A DNA stretch of 64,000 bases from Chryseobacterium taeanense (GCF_900099685.1 NZ_FNDW01000007.1:110774-174773), one strand, 5' to 3'. Numbered from the stretch's first letter, positions 1 to 8,678 are shown. Notes: generated by a model from the sequence alone, not told the origin. A program made the numbers and translations.

Positions 1-816
1 CAATCCGTTAGCAACTTTGCTCGAGCCGATAAAAGCCAGAACATTCACTTTTCCGCTTTCCATAATCGGGGTGATAATCTCAGATCCTTTCCCATACAGT
101 GTATTGACTGTCCCTTTCGGAAAGGCTTCTTTAAAAGCATTTAATAACGGATAATGCGCCAATACACCATGCTTTGGAAGTTTAAAGAGAATCGTGTTTC
201 CCATAATCAAAGCGGGAATCAGTGTGGTAAAGATTTCATTTAGGGGATAATTGAACGGTCCCATACTCAACACCACTCCCAAAGGCGCTCTCCTGATTTG
301 TGCAATCGTACCTTCCGCCTGCTGGAAACGGGAAGATTCACGGTCCAGATCTTTCAGCGCATCAATAGTCTGGTTAATATAATCTACCGTTCTGTCGAAT
401 TCTTTGGTAGAATCAGCGAGTGTTTTCCCGATCTCCCACATCAACAGCCTGATGATAAGGTCACGCTCCCGGATCATGAGGTAGACAAACTTCTGCATAC
501 ATTTTATCCGACCTTCCACAGACATTGTCGGCCATTCGCCCAGCCCGTTGTCGTAAGCTTTTACACAGGCATCTAAAACTTCCATTGCTTCCTTTGGACC
601 GATATTCGGGATGCTTCCCAGAAGCTTTCGCTCAAGTCCGTTTTCTGTAGAGATGCAAACTGGTGAATAAATCTCCTGTACATCACCGTCCCACTGAACC
701 AGTTCACCATTTAACAGATATTCCCGTTGGTGGATTTCGGGAACTTTATATTCTTCGGGGATGTCGTTTTCAGATTTAAAAATTTTATAAAATGAAGGGT
801 GATTTACTGATTCCAT
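1..816 (-). CDS. gapN: NADP-dependent glyceraldehyde-3-phosphate dehydrogenase (GapN-type aldehyde dehydrogenase), N-terminal 272 aa; cut by window edge
   Basis: Open frame reads leftward from an ATG at 816 to the edge of the window, giving 272 residues beginning [14 protein letters not shown]. The aldehyde dehydrogenase superfamily is recognisable from the GPFNYPLNE segment near residues 186-194, the following [12 protein letters not shown] stretch that forms part of the cofactor pocket, and FIGSS near residue 260, the NAD(P)-binding loop. The long N-terminal leader and the PFNYP motif match the non-phosphorylating GapN-type branch, which oxidises glyceraldehyde 3-phosphate directly to 3-phosphoglycerate and makes NADPH. 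The catalytic Cys and Glu lie outside the window, so the exact subfamily is an inference. The 196 bp upstream to the next gene are AT-rich and hold nothing else I can name. Confidence 0.8.
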   Translation of the reverse strand, partial: MESVNHPSFYKIFKSENDIPEEYKVPEIHQREYLLNGELVQWDGDVQEIYSPVCISTENGLERKLLGSIPNIGPKEAMEVLDACVKAYDNGLGEWPTMSVEGRIKCMQKFVYLMIRERDLIIRLLMWEIGKTLADSTKEFDRTVDYINQTIDALKDLDRESSRFQQAEGTIAQIRRAPLGVVLSMGPFNYPLNEIFTTLIPALIMGNTILFKLPKHGVLAHYPLLNAFKEAFPKGTVNTLYGKGSEIITPIMESGKVNVLAFIGSSKVANGL

Positions 817-1012
817 AGATCTTTTTATTGTATTAATATTTTAGCGTTAAAATTTGAATAGAATAAAGGTAGACCTAAAAATTGATTTTAAAAAGAGTAC
901 GTTAATAGATTTGTTCTATTTAAAGCACATTTGAATAAGAATTAATATAAAAAACTTGTTTAAACTAATTTTCAGGTTTAACCAAAAAAGTCTAAACAGA
1001 CTAAAAAATAAG

Positions 1013-1588
1013 TTACTCTTTTCTTTTGCTTTCGATCACAATAACACCATGTTCACCGGATTCACCATATTTCTTTCGGGCACCGTCTCCGGAAAGGATC
1101 AGAACGCTTTTTACATTTTCCGGTTTTAATCTTTTCATTTTATCTTCAGAAATTCTTTTGTTGTCAAGCAGGATCATAGGCTTGAGAGATTCCATATATT
1201 CTTTAGATGGCATTCCCAGAACGATGCTCCGAGATCTTAATGTATCGCTTACTGTCTCTAAACCGTCAATTCCTTTCTTAAAGTCAATTTTCTTCACCTC
1301 CTCTTCTTTCAGTTGCTGTCCGTTTACGGTAAATACGGCACCACTGAATGCAAATAATCCGAAAGTAAGTTTGCTGATAATAGAAAAACTGAAATTCCGT
1401 CCCAACTGATAAGAACTGAATCTTCCACAGATATTTTGATCTGAACGCAGCTCATCAATAAGTTCATCATCTGGGGTATGGGTAAAATCTCTCACCGTTT
1501 TGGAACATACTGAGCAAAATCTTCCCTGCTCGTCAATACTCATCTGATCCCAATTTTCATGACATGGTTTTGGTATGGTAATTTTCAT
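1013..1588 (-). CDS. Membrane protein with N-terminal cysteine motif and C-terminal TonB-plug-like domain
   Basis: 191 aa from the chosen start. The frame could begin at 1657, but the ATG at 1588 gives the N-terminus MKITIPKPCHENW, which fits a common Bacteroidota protein type opening with this motif followed by a CSVCSKTVRDF segment; the cysteines look suited to metal binding. A hydrophobic stretch (about residues 70-90, ISKLTFGLFAFSGAVF) is one likely membrane segment. The C-terminal half, with LDNKRI and KYGESGEHGVIVIESK, resembles the plug domain of TonB-dependent receptors, where a short sequence presents a variable loop. No outer-membrane barrel follows, so it is not a receptor itself. 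Function unknown; a role in a TonB- or sensor-like relay is only a guess. Confidence 0.7.
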   Translation of the reverse strand: MKITIPKPCHENWDQMSIDEQGRFCSVCSKTVRDFTHTPDDELIDELRSDQNICGRFSSYQLGRNFSFSIISKLTFGLFAFSGAVFTVNGQQLKEEEVKKIDFKKGIDGLETVSDTLRSRSIVLGMPSKEYMESLKPMILLDNKRISEDKMKRLKPENVKSVLILSGDGARKKYGESGEHGVIVIESKRKE

Positions 1589-1797
1589 AGGATATCTTTT
1601 CTTATAAAGATGCTCAGCATATAAAAAAGGTTGGAAAGGATTCTGATTTTTTTCCAAATTAAAACATAATTTATTTTTAACATTAAGGAATTAAGCCACT
1701 TTAGCTTAAAAAACTTAATAAAAATCAATGAATTTGATTACTTAATTAAAACAGACTTTAATTCACTTAAATTCTTAATGTTAAATTAAACAAGCTC

Positions 1798-1997
1798 TTA
1801 ATCTAAGTGATTATTATTTTTCCTGTGCATTTTCGTCACCCTTTCAACCTGATCCTTCGGGATTTGTTTGCCTGTTGTCACAAAGTATCAATTAAAAATG
1901 TAGCCAGATAATTACACTTTATATTAGAATATTCAAGCTCCTGGCAAAAAAGAAATTGAGATATAAATAGACCAATTATTAAGATAAATTTTCGCAT
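1798..1997 (-). pseudogene. Possible frameshifted small secreted-protein gene
   Basis: An ATG at 1997 opens a signal-peptide-like sequence (MRKFILIIGLFISQFLFCQ, cleavage before E) that runs 39 codons to a TGA at 1878-1880. The reading continues in another frame across the same point with a charged stretch TGKQIPKDQVERVTKMHR ending at a TAA at 1798-1800. Together the two frames make a typical short exported Bacteroidota protein of about 65 aa with one net frameshift. Seen directly: the two abutting frames. Inferred: that they were once one gene. The remaining gap (1658-1797 and 1998-2067) is AT-rich and otherwise featureless. It could also be a genuine 39-aa exported peptide with an unrelated downstream frame. 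Confidence 0.4.
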
Positions 1998-2067
1998 GGT
2001 TTAAGTTTATGATTCGGTTATACAATTACTGACAAAAATTTACCGGAATCAAAATCATCAGAAACAT

Positions 2068-2823
2068 TTACAGATGAAAATACCTGGGATCCGGATATTG
2101 AAACTCAAAATCCAGTTCAGCGATAAGTTTTGCGGGTGAGATCAGCCTGCCTTTATCCGTTCGCTCACCCGTATAAGGCAGATTTTTCTGGGCATTGATG
2201 ATTTCCTGTTTATCCGGATGCACCGGTGCCACTACGTTATACACTTTGGCTTTAGATTGGTTGTCCAGCATTTTTTCCACTACCGAACAGATATCTGCAT
2301 AATGAATATGATTTACCAGCTGATCCAGATTGGAAATATTATAATTCTTCAAAAGTCTCTGACCGCCCATTAATCCTGCCAGCCTCAGAATATTACACTG
2401 TGGAAACTGATGCAGGATAAAACCTTCACTTTCCACATTTTCTGCCGGCTGATCTTCTTCCGTAAATTCCTTTTCATCCTGAGAATATACTCCGGTAGAG
2501 CTCATTAAAAACAACTGTCCTTTATAATCTCCGAGAAATTTTAACAGGTTTTCCTGGCGGTCTTTCATCGAAATCTGCGTTCCTCTTATTCCCGAAAACG
2601 GAACCGTGATAATAACCGCATCCAGTTGCGGAATAACTTCCCAGGGCTTAATTTCAGAAGCCTGATCGGGAAAGTCGGCCAACGTTGCATGATACCCTTT
2701 TGCGGTAAATTCTTTTATTTTTGATTCGGACGTAGTGGTCACAAAAATTTCATATCGATTAGAAAGCCTTTCTGCAATATAATTTCCCAACCAGCCACAG
2801 CCGATGATTCCCAGTTTTTTCAT
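2068..2823 (-). CDS. Atypical SDR / NAD(P)-dependent epimerase-like protein (YeeZ-type)
   Basis: 251 aa. The N-terminus MKKLGIIGCGWLGNYIA carries a GxGxxG dinucleotide-binding loop at residues 8-13. Farther on, LMSSTGVYSQDEKEFTE (about residues 106-122) corresponds to the SSTGVYG strand-helix of extended and atypical short-chain dehydrogenases, and ILRLAGLMG is the usual post-active-site segment. The YxxxK pair of classical SDRs is not obvious, consistent with the atypical a5 (YeeZ-like) branch. Substrate unknown. It is a single gene with an AT-rich gap on either side, followed downstream by 245 nt before the start of the pseudogene region. Confidence 0.75.
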   Translation of the reverse strand: MKKLGIIGCGWLGNYIAERLSNRYEIFVTTTSESKIKEFTAKGYHATLADFPDQASEIKPWEVIPQLDAVIITVPFSGIRGTQISMKDRQENLLKFLGDYKGQLFLMSSTGVYSQDEKEFTEEDQPAENVESEGFILHQFPQCNILRLAGLMGGQRLLKNYNISNLDQLVNHIHYADICSVVEKMLDNQSKAKVYNVVAPVHPDKQEIINAQKNLPYTGERTDKGRLISPAKLIAELDFEFQYPDPRYFHL

Positions 2824-2958
2824 TGAATCTTATTTTATTTCAAAAATATCACTTTTCATTCTAATATTTCAACAACAGGAATAATCCCGTGAAGTTTGTC
2901 ATCCTGTATTCGCCTATACTTTCCATAAAAAAACTCAGCGGTATGCTGAGTTTATGGT

Positions 2959-3669
2959 CTATCCGTTTTGTGAGGGAAGATTTGCATCCCGGCTTTTTAC
3001 TTCAGAATTTTTTGCTGCTTTTACCAACTCGTTGACATCACTGTAAACCATTTCCCAACCGGGAACACCTTTCAGGGCTTTCAGGAGGTTAAGATAAGTT
3101 CTCAGTGCCTGTTCAAGTTCTTTCCGGATTGCGGTCGCACTGGCCATCTGCCTAAGATCTGCATTCGCTTCTGCCTGGTCGGCAAAAATCTGTTCAAAAG
3201 CCTCATGCTTTGCCTTCATTTCTTTAAAAGCGACATCCAGGGAAAGAGCGGTGATCTTCTGCCTGTTTTCCGTAAGCTCCAGTGTTTCGATCAGCTTTTT
3301 CATCTGAGCGGTCTGGGAAGAATAGCTTAGGCGATCCAGATCCAGTCCGAAATCCTTAAAAACATTGTAAAGATCCTCCGCTGCCTGATGATTAGCCGCC
3401 GAAGGAAGCTGCCGATAGCCATTCAGAAACGCCTTGAGGTTGCTGTAGGCAATATCTCTTTCGTGATCTGCCTGAGCAACATCGGTTCCTTTTCCGCTAA
3501 AAGTCTGCTTAGTGTACACTTCGTCATATTCTGCATATGCATCCTGTAAAGCCTGCACCAAGGGATGATTGTTGACCACCGGATACTTACCCGATTGTGC
3601 ATTAGTGATTGTTCTTTGGGCTAAAGTCGCAAGATTTTTCGTACTAAGACGCGCTAATGTAATTTTCAT
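2959..3669 (-). CDS. DUF6261 family protein
   Basis: 236 aa, almost wholly alpha-helical and rich in A, L, K, Q and E, beginning MKITLARLSTKNLATLAQRT. There is no signal peptide or membrane segment. The start motif, the NHPLVQALQDAYAEYDEVYT segment and the C-terminal LLKALKGVPGWEMVYSDVN match a family I know from Bacteroidota genomes as DUF6261; no function has been established. A very good housekeeping-type promoter sits just upstream (3717-3747), so it is probably transcribed alone. The gene is somewhat more GC-rich than its flanks. Confidence 0.75.
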   Translation of the reverse strand: MKITLARLSTKNLATLAQRTITNAQSGKYPVVNNHPLVQALQDAYAEYDEVYTKQTFSGKGTDVAQADHERDIAYSNLKAFLNGYRQLPSAANHQAAEDLYNVFKDFGLDLDRLSYSSQTAQMKKLIETLELTENRQKITALSLDVAFKEMKAKHEAFEQIFADQAEANADLRQMASATAIRKELEQALRTYLNLLKALKGVPGWEMVYSDVNELVKAAKNSEVKSRDANLPSQNG

Positions 3670-3716
3670 ACTTAGATTGTGTTTTTAATGTTAATTATTT
3701 AATAAATTATCGGAAA

Positions 3717-3747
3717 CAAATATAAAAATTTAGTATTTAAATCCAAA
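3717..3747 (-). promoter_or_regulatory. Promoter of the DUF6261 gene
   Basis: On the minus strand TTTG (3747-3744) is followed after exactly 19 nt by TATATTTG (3724-3717). Both boxes and their spacing match the Bacteroidota primary sigma consensus. The start codon at 3669 is about 40 nt beyond the expected transcription start. Confidence 0.7.
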
Positions 3748-4045
3748 CACTATTGGAGGAATTAAAATACAAGTGTATTTAAGTTCTCTTAAGGTTGTTT
3801 TAACCAAAAAACAATTGTATGTTGATAAAAACAAGCTTGTTTTAATTCAATGTATTTTGTATTTGAGTGCAAACAGGGTTGTTTGAGAGCTTTGTAAAAA
3901 GTTTTTATGAATTCTAGATAGAATACTTGTAAAATACGTAGTTACTTTTACTAATGCAAATTTTCAATTTTTCATGATATAAAATTAAAACACTTACTAT
4001 AAGTAATTTATAGAAAGTTTTAATTATTATTTTATCCCATTTCTT

Positions 4046-4053
4046 TATATTTG
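4046..4053 (+). promoter_or_regulatory. -7 box upstream of the HNH nuclease gene
   Basis: TATATTTG fits the Bacteroidota -7 consensus TAnnTTTG; no clear -33 TTG lies at the right distance. It would give a leader of about 55 nt before the ATG at 4116. The rest of the 446-bp gap 3670-4115 is very AT-rich and holds no other gene I can support. Confidence 0.4.
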
Positions 4054-4115
4054 AATGATATAATGTTTAGATTAGCGTAATGCATAAATCTCAGTATTAA
4101 TATTAATATATAAAA

Positions 4116-4811
4116 ATGAACCAACAAGATTATTATGAAATCGGAGAAAGTAAAAGATTACCGCTTCGCTGTCCAATTTTGAATTATTGTAGTCGAAGAG
4201 CTGTAACGATATACTTCAACTCTGATTATTATAAATCTAACTCTGATTTAACTGTAGAAGAAGCACTAATTAAAGATGGAACATTACCACAAGATTTTGA
4301 GTCAAAAAAAATCCAAATTCAAGGTGAACCTCCTTCATGGATAAAAGGTTCTTGTAATTACCATTTCGATGGTATGTGTCCAGAAGTAAATCTTTTTGAT
4401 AATATGAATTCTTTATTTAAAGGAGTAGCTTGTATTTCTGCTGAGTATGATAAATATTATCCCGCTCCAAAACATAGAGTTTTAAAAACTCAACACTATT
4501 CTAAATGCTCTGAATTTAATTGGTATATGTTTGAAAGAGGAAGGCTAAAGATTTCAAATACAAAACCTAGAAAAACTATTTCAGCAAAAACAAGATCAAT
4601 ATTACAGAAAGAAATTAAATCTATATGTCCCATTTGCTCAAACGAAGATGTTGAACATTTTCAAGTTCATCATATTGATGAAAACCCTACAAATAATGAT
4701 GTTGAAAATTTATTAATGTTGTGTCCGATCTGTCATTCTAAAATTACAAAAGGTGATATTTCTTATTCTGAGGTCAAGAATATTAAAAAAGAATTAAATA
4801 AAACCAAATGA
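4116..4811 (+). CDS. HNH endonuclease domain protein with Cys-rich N-terminal region
   Basis: 231 aa. The C-terminal 60 residues are a clear HNH fold: CPICSNEDVEHFQVHHID (zinc CxxC plus the catalytic HH), then N in NPTNNDVENLLMLC, and a second CPICH zinc pair. The first 150 residues are unlike known companions to me but hold several cysteines (RCPILNYC, SCNYHFDGMC, GVAC, HYSKC) that could bind a second metal. No partner methylase, restriction or phage gene is adjacent. Codon use is more AT-rich than in neighbouring genes, and it sits in a 1.2-kb AT-rich island, both hinting at transfer. A role in defence or DNA processing is inference only. Confidence 0.8.
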   Translation: MNQQDYYEIGESKRLPLRCPILNYCSRRAVTIYFNSDYYKSNSDLTVEEALIKDGTLPQDFESKKIQIQGEPPSWIKGSCNYHFDGMCPEVNLFDNMNSLFKGVACISAEYDKYYPAPKHRVLKTQHYSKCSEFNWYMFERGRLKISNTKPRKTISAKTRSILQKEIKSICPICSNEDVEHFQVHHIDENPTNNDVENLLMLCPICHSKITKGDISYSEVKNIKKELNKTK

Positions 4812-4951
4812 GATAAAAGCAAAATGCTAGCACAAACACAAAAAATGTTTTAGAAAACCTGTCTCACAGAAGGTTTTATTATATTCGCTAGGTGAGTTTC
4901 CAAACTTGTGTTTCCCGTAAATAAGTTGCGCACAGAGCAATGCTTTTAAAA

Positions 4952-4982
4952 ACTTTGTCAAAGATTTTAACTTTGACAAAGT
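4952..4982. repeat. Palindromic repeat, copy 1 (ACTTTGTCAAAG type)
   Basis: Perfect 12-bp arms ACTTTGTCAAAG (4952-4963) and CTTTGACAAAGT (4971-4982) around a 7-nt loop. The same palindrome recurs at 37116-37148 with 15-bp arms. Two unlinked copies of the same arms make it a dispersed REP-like element and not merely a local terminator. Confidence 0.6.
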
Positions 4983-5089
4983 GGGTGAAAAAAACTTATG
5001 CTAAAAAGCTATCGGTAGGCAACCATCTTGTGTATTTCACGTCTTAATAGATAGAGCGTCATTAAATGTTTAACAACAAATATTTAAGT

Positions 5090-5722
5090 ATGAAAAAAAT
5101 AAGCTATCTATTAGGATTTCTATTAAGCTGCAATTTGTTTGCACAAAAAGATCATCTTGCATTTTTTGCAGGAGCCGAATTGCAACCTGTCATCAACGGA
5201 TACAGACCGGCTTTTCAAATGAATGGCAGGTTCTATGTGAATGATCGTATTTCATTGGGTGGTCTACTTGCCTATACCCAACAGAATCATTCAGACAATT
5301 TCGGATACTTGGCAGACAGAACGAGATCCTACCATACAACAGTCAACATAATTGCCCAAAATGATCTTATAAGAAAAGAAAACTTCTCTTTAAGCGCTTA
5401 TATTTCTACCGGGATGTATTTTTTAAACCTCGTGAATCCTGATGAAATGTACACTGAAACCTCTTACAATCACATTCAGGGAGTCTGGTTCGTCAATCAA
5501 TATGAAGTGCCAAGAAAGTTAAGCCGTGACTTGTTTTATAACATTCAACCCGGATTAGATTTCTCCTACAAAGTGGGAACTATCACCAAAGAAAAAGTAG
5601 GAATCTATATTACTTCTCGGGTCGGCTATCAGTTTGTACTGGGAAACGGCGATATTACCAACGGAACACAACTCACCAAACCTGTTGTATCTTTAGGTGT
5701 GACTTTCAACGGACCTAAATAA
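5090..5722 (+). CDS. Exported outer-membrane beta-barrel-like protein
   Basis: 210 aa from the ATG at 5090. An upstream in-frame ATG at 5066 exists, but the later start puts a clean signal peptide (MKKISYLLGFLLSCNLFAQ) at the N-terminus. The mature part alternates polar and hydrophobic residues in beta-strand fashion (ISLGGLLAYTQQ, FSLSAYISTGMYF, VGIYITSRVGYQF) and ends in VVSLGVTFNGPK, with aromatic residues near strand ends, as expected for a small outer-membrane barrel. No specific family recognised. A strong terminator follows immediately. No operon partner. Confidence 0.65.
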   Translation: MKKISYLLGFLLSCNLFAQKDHLAFFAGAELQPVINGYRPAFQMNGRFYVNDRISLGGLLAYTQQNHSDNFGYLADRTRSYHTTVNIIAQNDLIRKENFSLSAYISTGMYFLNLVNPDEMYTETSYNHIQGVWFVNQYEVPRKLSRDLFYNIQPGLDFSYKVGTITKEKVGIYITSRVGYQFVLGNGDITNGTQLTKPVVSLGVTFNGPK

Positions 5723-5760
5723 AACCATTGATTACAGATCTGTGGGATCTTAAAAACGAT

Positions 5761-5784
5761 AAAACCTGCTATCAAGCAGGTTTT
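5761..5784 (+). terminator. Rho-independent terminator after the barrel gene
   Basis: Ten-bp stem AAAACCTGCT / AGCAGGTTTT with an ATCA loop, followed by a T-rich run, 38 nt after the stop codon. Confidence 0.8.
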
Positions 5785-5793
5785 GTTATTATG

Positions 5794-5825
5794 TGTCATT
5801 GCGAGCAAAGCGAAGCAATCTGTTT
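5794..5825 (+). repeat. REP-like repeat, left copy (TGTCATTGCGAG ... GAAGCAATCTGTTT)
   Basis: Begins TGTCATTGCGAGCAAAGCG and ends GAAGCAATCTGTTT. A related copy in inverted orientation lies at 6386-6420. The short motif TCATTGCGAG...GAAGCAATCT is of a kind seen dispersed between genes in many bacterial genomes. The pair encloses the orphan gene at 5922-6383. Confidence 0.6.
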
Positions 5826-5921
5826 CAAAATAATTTACATCATTCAATAGATTGATGTGTTATCTGAAATGATAAAGAGTATTCTAAATGATATCAAGCT
5901 CAAAACAAACACATATAAAAT

Positions 5922-6383
5922 TTAATTTTCTATAGCTTCTATATTGTAATATAAAAAAGCGAGTATGACGATTGTATTATTAAAGCTATTTTCTGTAATC
6001 GCGATTTCATATTCCGAGGTGAAAAATAAATTTCTGTGTCTCATACGTATCAGTAATGTATCATCTCGGTGATCCACTAAATTGGTAGAAGAATGCCACC
6101 AGCCTTTTGTTTTGAAATCATAAATTTCAGTATATGGATCACCATAATAAAACATTCTGCTTTTTGAACTATCAATCATTACTGTTAATTTTCCGCTTTC
6201 ATCAATAAACTTCAAAAAATGTCCTAAGAAGCCAGAATACTTCACTTTATAAAGTTTATTATTTATTTTCACCCGCCTATTTCTTCCTAGAAAATAATCA
6301 AAAAGAATCTCACCAACAAGAATTTCATGGTCATCAAATAGCTTATACGATGTTTTTGTTTTTTTAATTTTAAATGTTTTCAC
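5922..6383 (-). CDS. Hypothetical protein with GTG start, flanked by inverted repeats
   Basis: 153 aa with a GTG initiator at 6383. The start overlaps (GTGA) the stop of a seven-codon ORF, MTKQSVE, whose ATG (6403) lies inside the right REP-like repeat, so translational coupling is possible. The protein is beta-rich and basic (FKIKKTKTSYKLFDDHEILV, LLIRMRHRNLFF) and ends in a hydrophobic stretch FNNTIVILAFLYYNIEA. The layout of short strands with a C-terminal hydrophobic helix is reminiscent of tubby/LURP-one-like folds, but I would not assign it. No family recognised. It lies between two inverted copies of a repeat, suggesting it may have arrived as a cassette. Confidence 0.55.
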   Translation of the reverse strand: MKTFKIKKTKTSYKLFDDHEILVGEILFDYFLGRNRRVKINNKLYKVKYSGFLGHFLKFIDESGKLTVMIDSSKSRMFYYGDPYTEIYDFKTKGWWHSSTNLVDHRDDTLLIRMRHRNLFFTSEYEIAITENSFNNTIVILAFLYYNIEAIEN

Positions 6384-6385
6384 TC

Positions 6386-6420
6386 AACAGATTGCTTCGT
6401 CATTCTTCCTCGCAATGACA
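6386..6420 (-). repeat. REP-like repeat, right copy (inverted relative to 5794-5825)
   Basis: Read on the minus strand it starts TGTCATTGCGAGGAAGAATG and ends GAAGCAATCTGTT, like the left copy with a slightly longer centre. It forms the 5' untranslated region of the orphan gene at 5922-6383 and abuts the 3' end of hutU. Confidence 0.6.
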
Positions 6421-6421
6421 T

Positions 6422-8407
6422 TTAAAACAGATTGTCATCCACGAAATTCGGAAGTGTTACTTTCAGTTTCGGTTCGGCTTCCATGGCTCTTTTTATAGCG
6501 AAAACCGCACCTTCGTTTCTTGCCCAGCTGCGTCGGGAAATTCCGTTATTTACGTCCCAGAAGAGCATACTTTTTAATCTTCGGTCGGCATCATCACTTC
6601 CGTCAAGCAACATTCCGAAACCGCCATTGATAACTTCGCCCCAACCTACGCCACCTCCATTGTGAATAGAAACCCAGGTTGCCCCACGGAAGCTGTCGCC
6701 AATCACATTATGAATCGCCATATCTGCCGTAAATCTCGATCCGTCGTAAATATTAGAAGTCTCTCTGTATGGAGAATCTGTTCCCGAAACATCATGGTGA
6801 TCTCTTCCTAAAACTACCGGTCCGATCTCTCCGTTTTTAATGGCTTTGTTAAAAGCTTCTGCGATTTTCATTCTTCCTTCTGCATCAGCATATAAAATTC
6901 TTGCCTGTGAACCGACTACCATTTTATTTTCCTGTGCGCCTTTAATCCATTGAATATTATCCTTCATCTGCTGCTGAATTTCTTCAGGAGAATTCTGCTG
7001 GATTTCTTCTAAAATCTGACAGGCGATTTCGTCAGTCTTCTGCAAATCTTCCGGTTTGCCGCTGGTACAAACCCAACGGAAGGGTCCGAAACCATAATCA
7101 AAACACATCGGCCCCATAATATCCTGAACGTAGGAAGGAAATTTGAACTCTCTTCCCAGGGTTGGATTTTCTGCCATCACATCGGCACCGGCTCTGGAAG
7201 CTTCCAGCAAAAAGGCATTTCCATAATCGAAGAAGTAGGTTCCTTTGGCTGTATGTTTGTTGATGGCCTCTGCATGTCTTCTAAGACTTTCCTGTACTTT
7301 TTCTTTGAATAACTCAGGATCTTCCGCCATCATACGGTTGGATTCTTCAAAGCTTTGTCCGACCGGATAGTACCCCCCCGCCCACGGATTGTGAAGGGAA
7401 GTCTGATCGGAACCAATATCGATTCTCAGGTTTTCCTGATGGAATTTTTCCCATACCTCAACAATATTTCCCAGGTAAGCCAGAGAAACGGTTTCCTTTT
7501 CTGCCTGAGCTTTTCGCACTCTTTGTACCAGTTCATCAAGGTTTTCGTGAATTTCATTAACCCATTTTTGCTCGTGACGTATTTTGGTAATTTTCGGATT
7601 TACCTCAGCACAAACCGTAACACAACCTGCAATATTTCCTGCTTTTGGCTGTGCACCGCTCATTCCTCCTAAACCTGAAGTCACAAACAGTCCGCCTTTT
7701 GGTTCTTTATTGATCTTTCTGAAAGCATTCAATACCGTGATCGTAGTTCCGTGAACGATTCCCTGAGGACCGATATACATATAGCTTCCGGCAGTCATCT
7801 GTCCATACTGCGTAACACCCAACGCATTGAATTTTTCCCAGTCATCCGGCTTAGAATAGTTGGGGATCATCATTCCGTTGGTCACGACTACCCTTGGCGC
7901 GTCTTTGTGGGAAGGAAACAATCCCATCGGATGGCCGGAATACATAACCAGTGTCTGCTCATCGGTCATTTCGGAAAGATATTTCATCGTCAGCAGGTAC
8001 TGTGCCCAGTTACTGAAAACGGCGCCGTTTCCTCCATAAGTAATCAGCTCATGAGGATGCTGCGCTACGGCATAATCCAGATTATTCTGAATCATTAACA
8101 TGATCGCTTTTGCCTGTTCTGATTTTCCGGGATATTCGGAAATTGGCCTGGCCTTCATCTCGTAATCAGGACGAAAGCGGTACATATAGATTCTTCCGTA
8201 ATTCTCAAGCTCCTCTCTGAATTCAGGCAACAATTCTGCATGAAACTGGGGCTCGAAATAACGTAAAGCATTTTTCAGAGCAAGTTTCTTCTCTTCTTCT
8301 CCTAAAATTTCTTTTCGTTTCGGCGCATGGTTGATATTGGTTTCGTATGGTTTCGGCTGTGGCAACTGGCTTGGAATACCCTGCTGTATCTGTTCCTGGA
8401 AAGTCAT
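6422..8407 (-). CDS. hutU: Urocanate hydratase
   Basis: 661 aa from the ATG at 8407; a TTG-initiated extension to 8494 is rejected because it would run through the promoter. Urocanase converts urocanate to imidazolonepropionate with tightly bound NAD+ in the second step of histidine degradation. Family-typical segments are plain: ITYGGNGAVFSNWAQYLL, MYSGHPMGLFPSH, the NAD-binding TSGLGGMSGAQPKA, and near the C-terminus VLGRDHHDVSGTDSPYRET and WVSIHNGGGVGWGE. It is longer than the roughly 555-aa proteobacterial enzyme, as usual for the Bacteroidota form. The other hut genes are not in this window. Confidence 0.95.
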   Translation of the reverse strand: MTFQEQIQQGIPSQLPQPKPYETNINHAPKRKEILGEEEKKLALKNALRYFEPQFHAELLPEFREELENYGRIYMYRFRPDYEMKARPISEYPGKSEQAKAIMLMIQNNLDYAVAQHPHELITYGGNGAVFSNWAQYLLTMKYLSEMTDEQTLVMYSGHPMGLFPSHKDAPRVVVTNGMMIPNYSKPDDWEKFNALGVTQYGQMTAGSYMYIGPQGIVHGTTITVLNAFRKINKEPKGGLFVTSGLGGMSGAQPKAGNIAGCVTVCAEVNPKITKIRHEQKWVNEIHENLDELVQRVRKAQAEKETVSLAYLGNIVEVWEKFHQENLRIDIGSDQTSLHNPWAGGYYPVGQSFEESNRMMAEDPELFKEKVQESLRRHAEAINKHTAKGTYFFDYGNAFLLEASRAGADVMAENPTLGREFKFPSYVQDIMGPMCFDYGFGPFRWVCTSGKPEDLQKTDEIACQILEEIQQNSPEEIQQQMKDNIQWIKGAQENKMVVGSQARILYADAEGRMKIAEAFNKAIKNGEIGPVVLGRDHHDVSGTDSPYRETSNIYDGSRFTADMAIHNVIGDSFRGATWVSIHNGGGVGWGEVINGGFGMLLDGSDDADRRLKSMLFWDVNNGISRRSWARNEGAVFAIKRAMEAEPKLKVTLPNFVDDNLF

Positions 8408-8463
8408 ATTACAGTTTAAAGTTCTATGTTTAACGTTAAAAGTCACTTGAAAATTCAAAGTTT

Positions 8464-8494
8464 TAAAGATATTCAAATTAGGAAATCCCTGCAA
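8464..8494 (-). promoter_or_regulatory. Promoter of hutU
   Basis: On the minus strand TTG (8494-8492), a 20-nt spacer, then TATCTTTA (8471-8464), one base off the TAnnTTTG consensus. The expected start leaves a leader of about 50 nt before the ATG at 8407. Confidence 0.55.
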
Positions 8495-8588
8495 CTAATG
8501 TTTGAAAATTCATGTCAGGGTAAAATTTCACTCATTCTAAAGAGTAGCCTAATTGTCGAGAAAATGTATGGTAAGCTTGTTCATTATA

Positions 8589-8645
8589 ACCACCCCGTCT
8601 TCTCCCTTTGGTCGAATCCCCGCCTTCAAAGGAGGTGAATTTTTA
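8589..8645. repeat. Possible degenerate intergenic repeat with small hairpin
   Basis: A locally GC-rich patch in an AT-rich gap, reading ACCACCCCGTCTTCTCCC then a near-palindrome CCGCCTT/AAGGAGG and a T run. It looks like a worn copy of a dispersed Bacteroidota intergenic element, but only one copy is present here, so it could equally be unrelated sequence. Nothing else is seen between the hutU promoter and the terminator at 8679. Confidence 0.3.
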
Positions 8646-8678
8646 TTGTGGAGAATTGTATCGCTTTCAAAAATAAAA

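Noticed and set aside
5900..6420. Restriction or toxin function for the orphan gene between repeats
   Set aside because: No catalytic motif or family likeness can be seen.
8408..8494. TTG-initiated N-terminal extension of hutU
   Set aside because: It runs over the TTG-N20-TATCTTTA promoter and has no family likeness.
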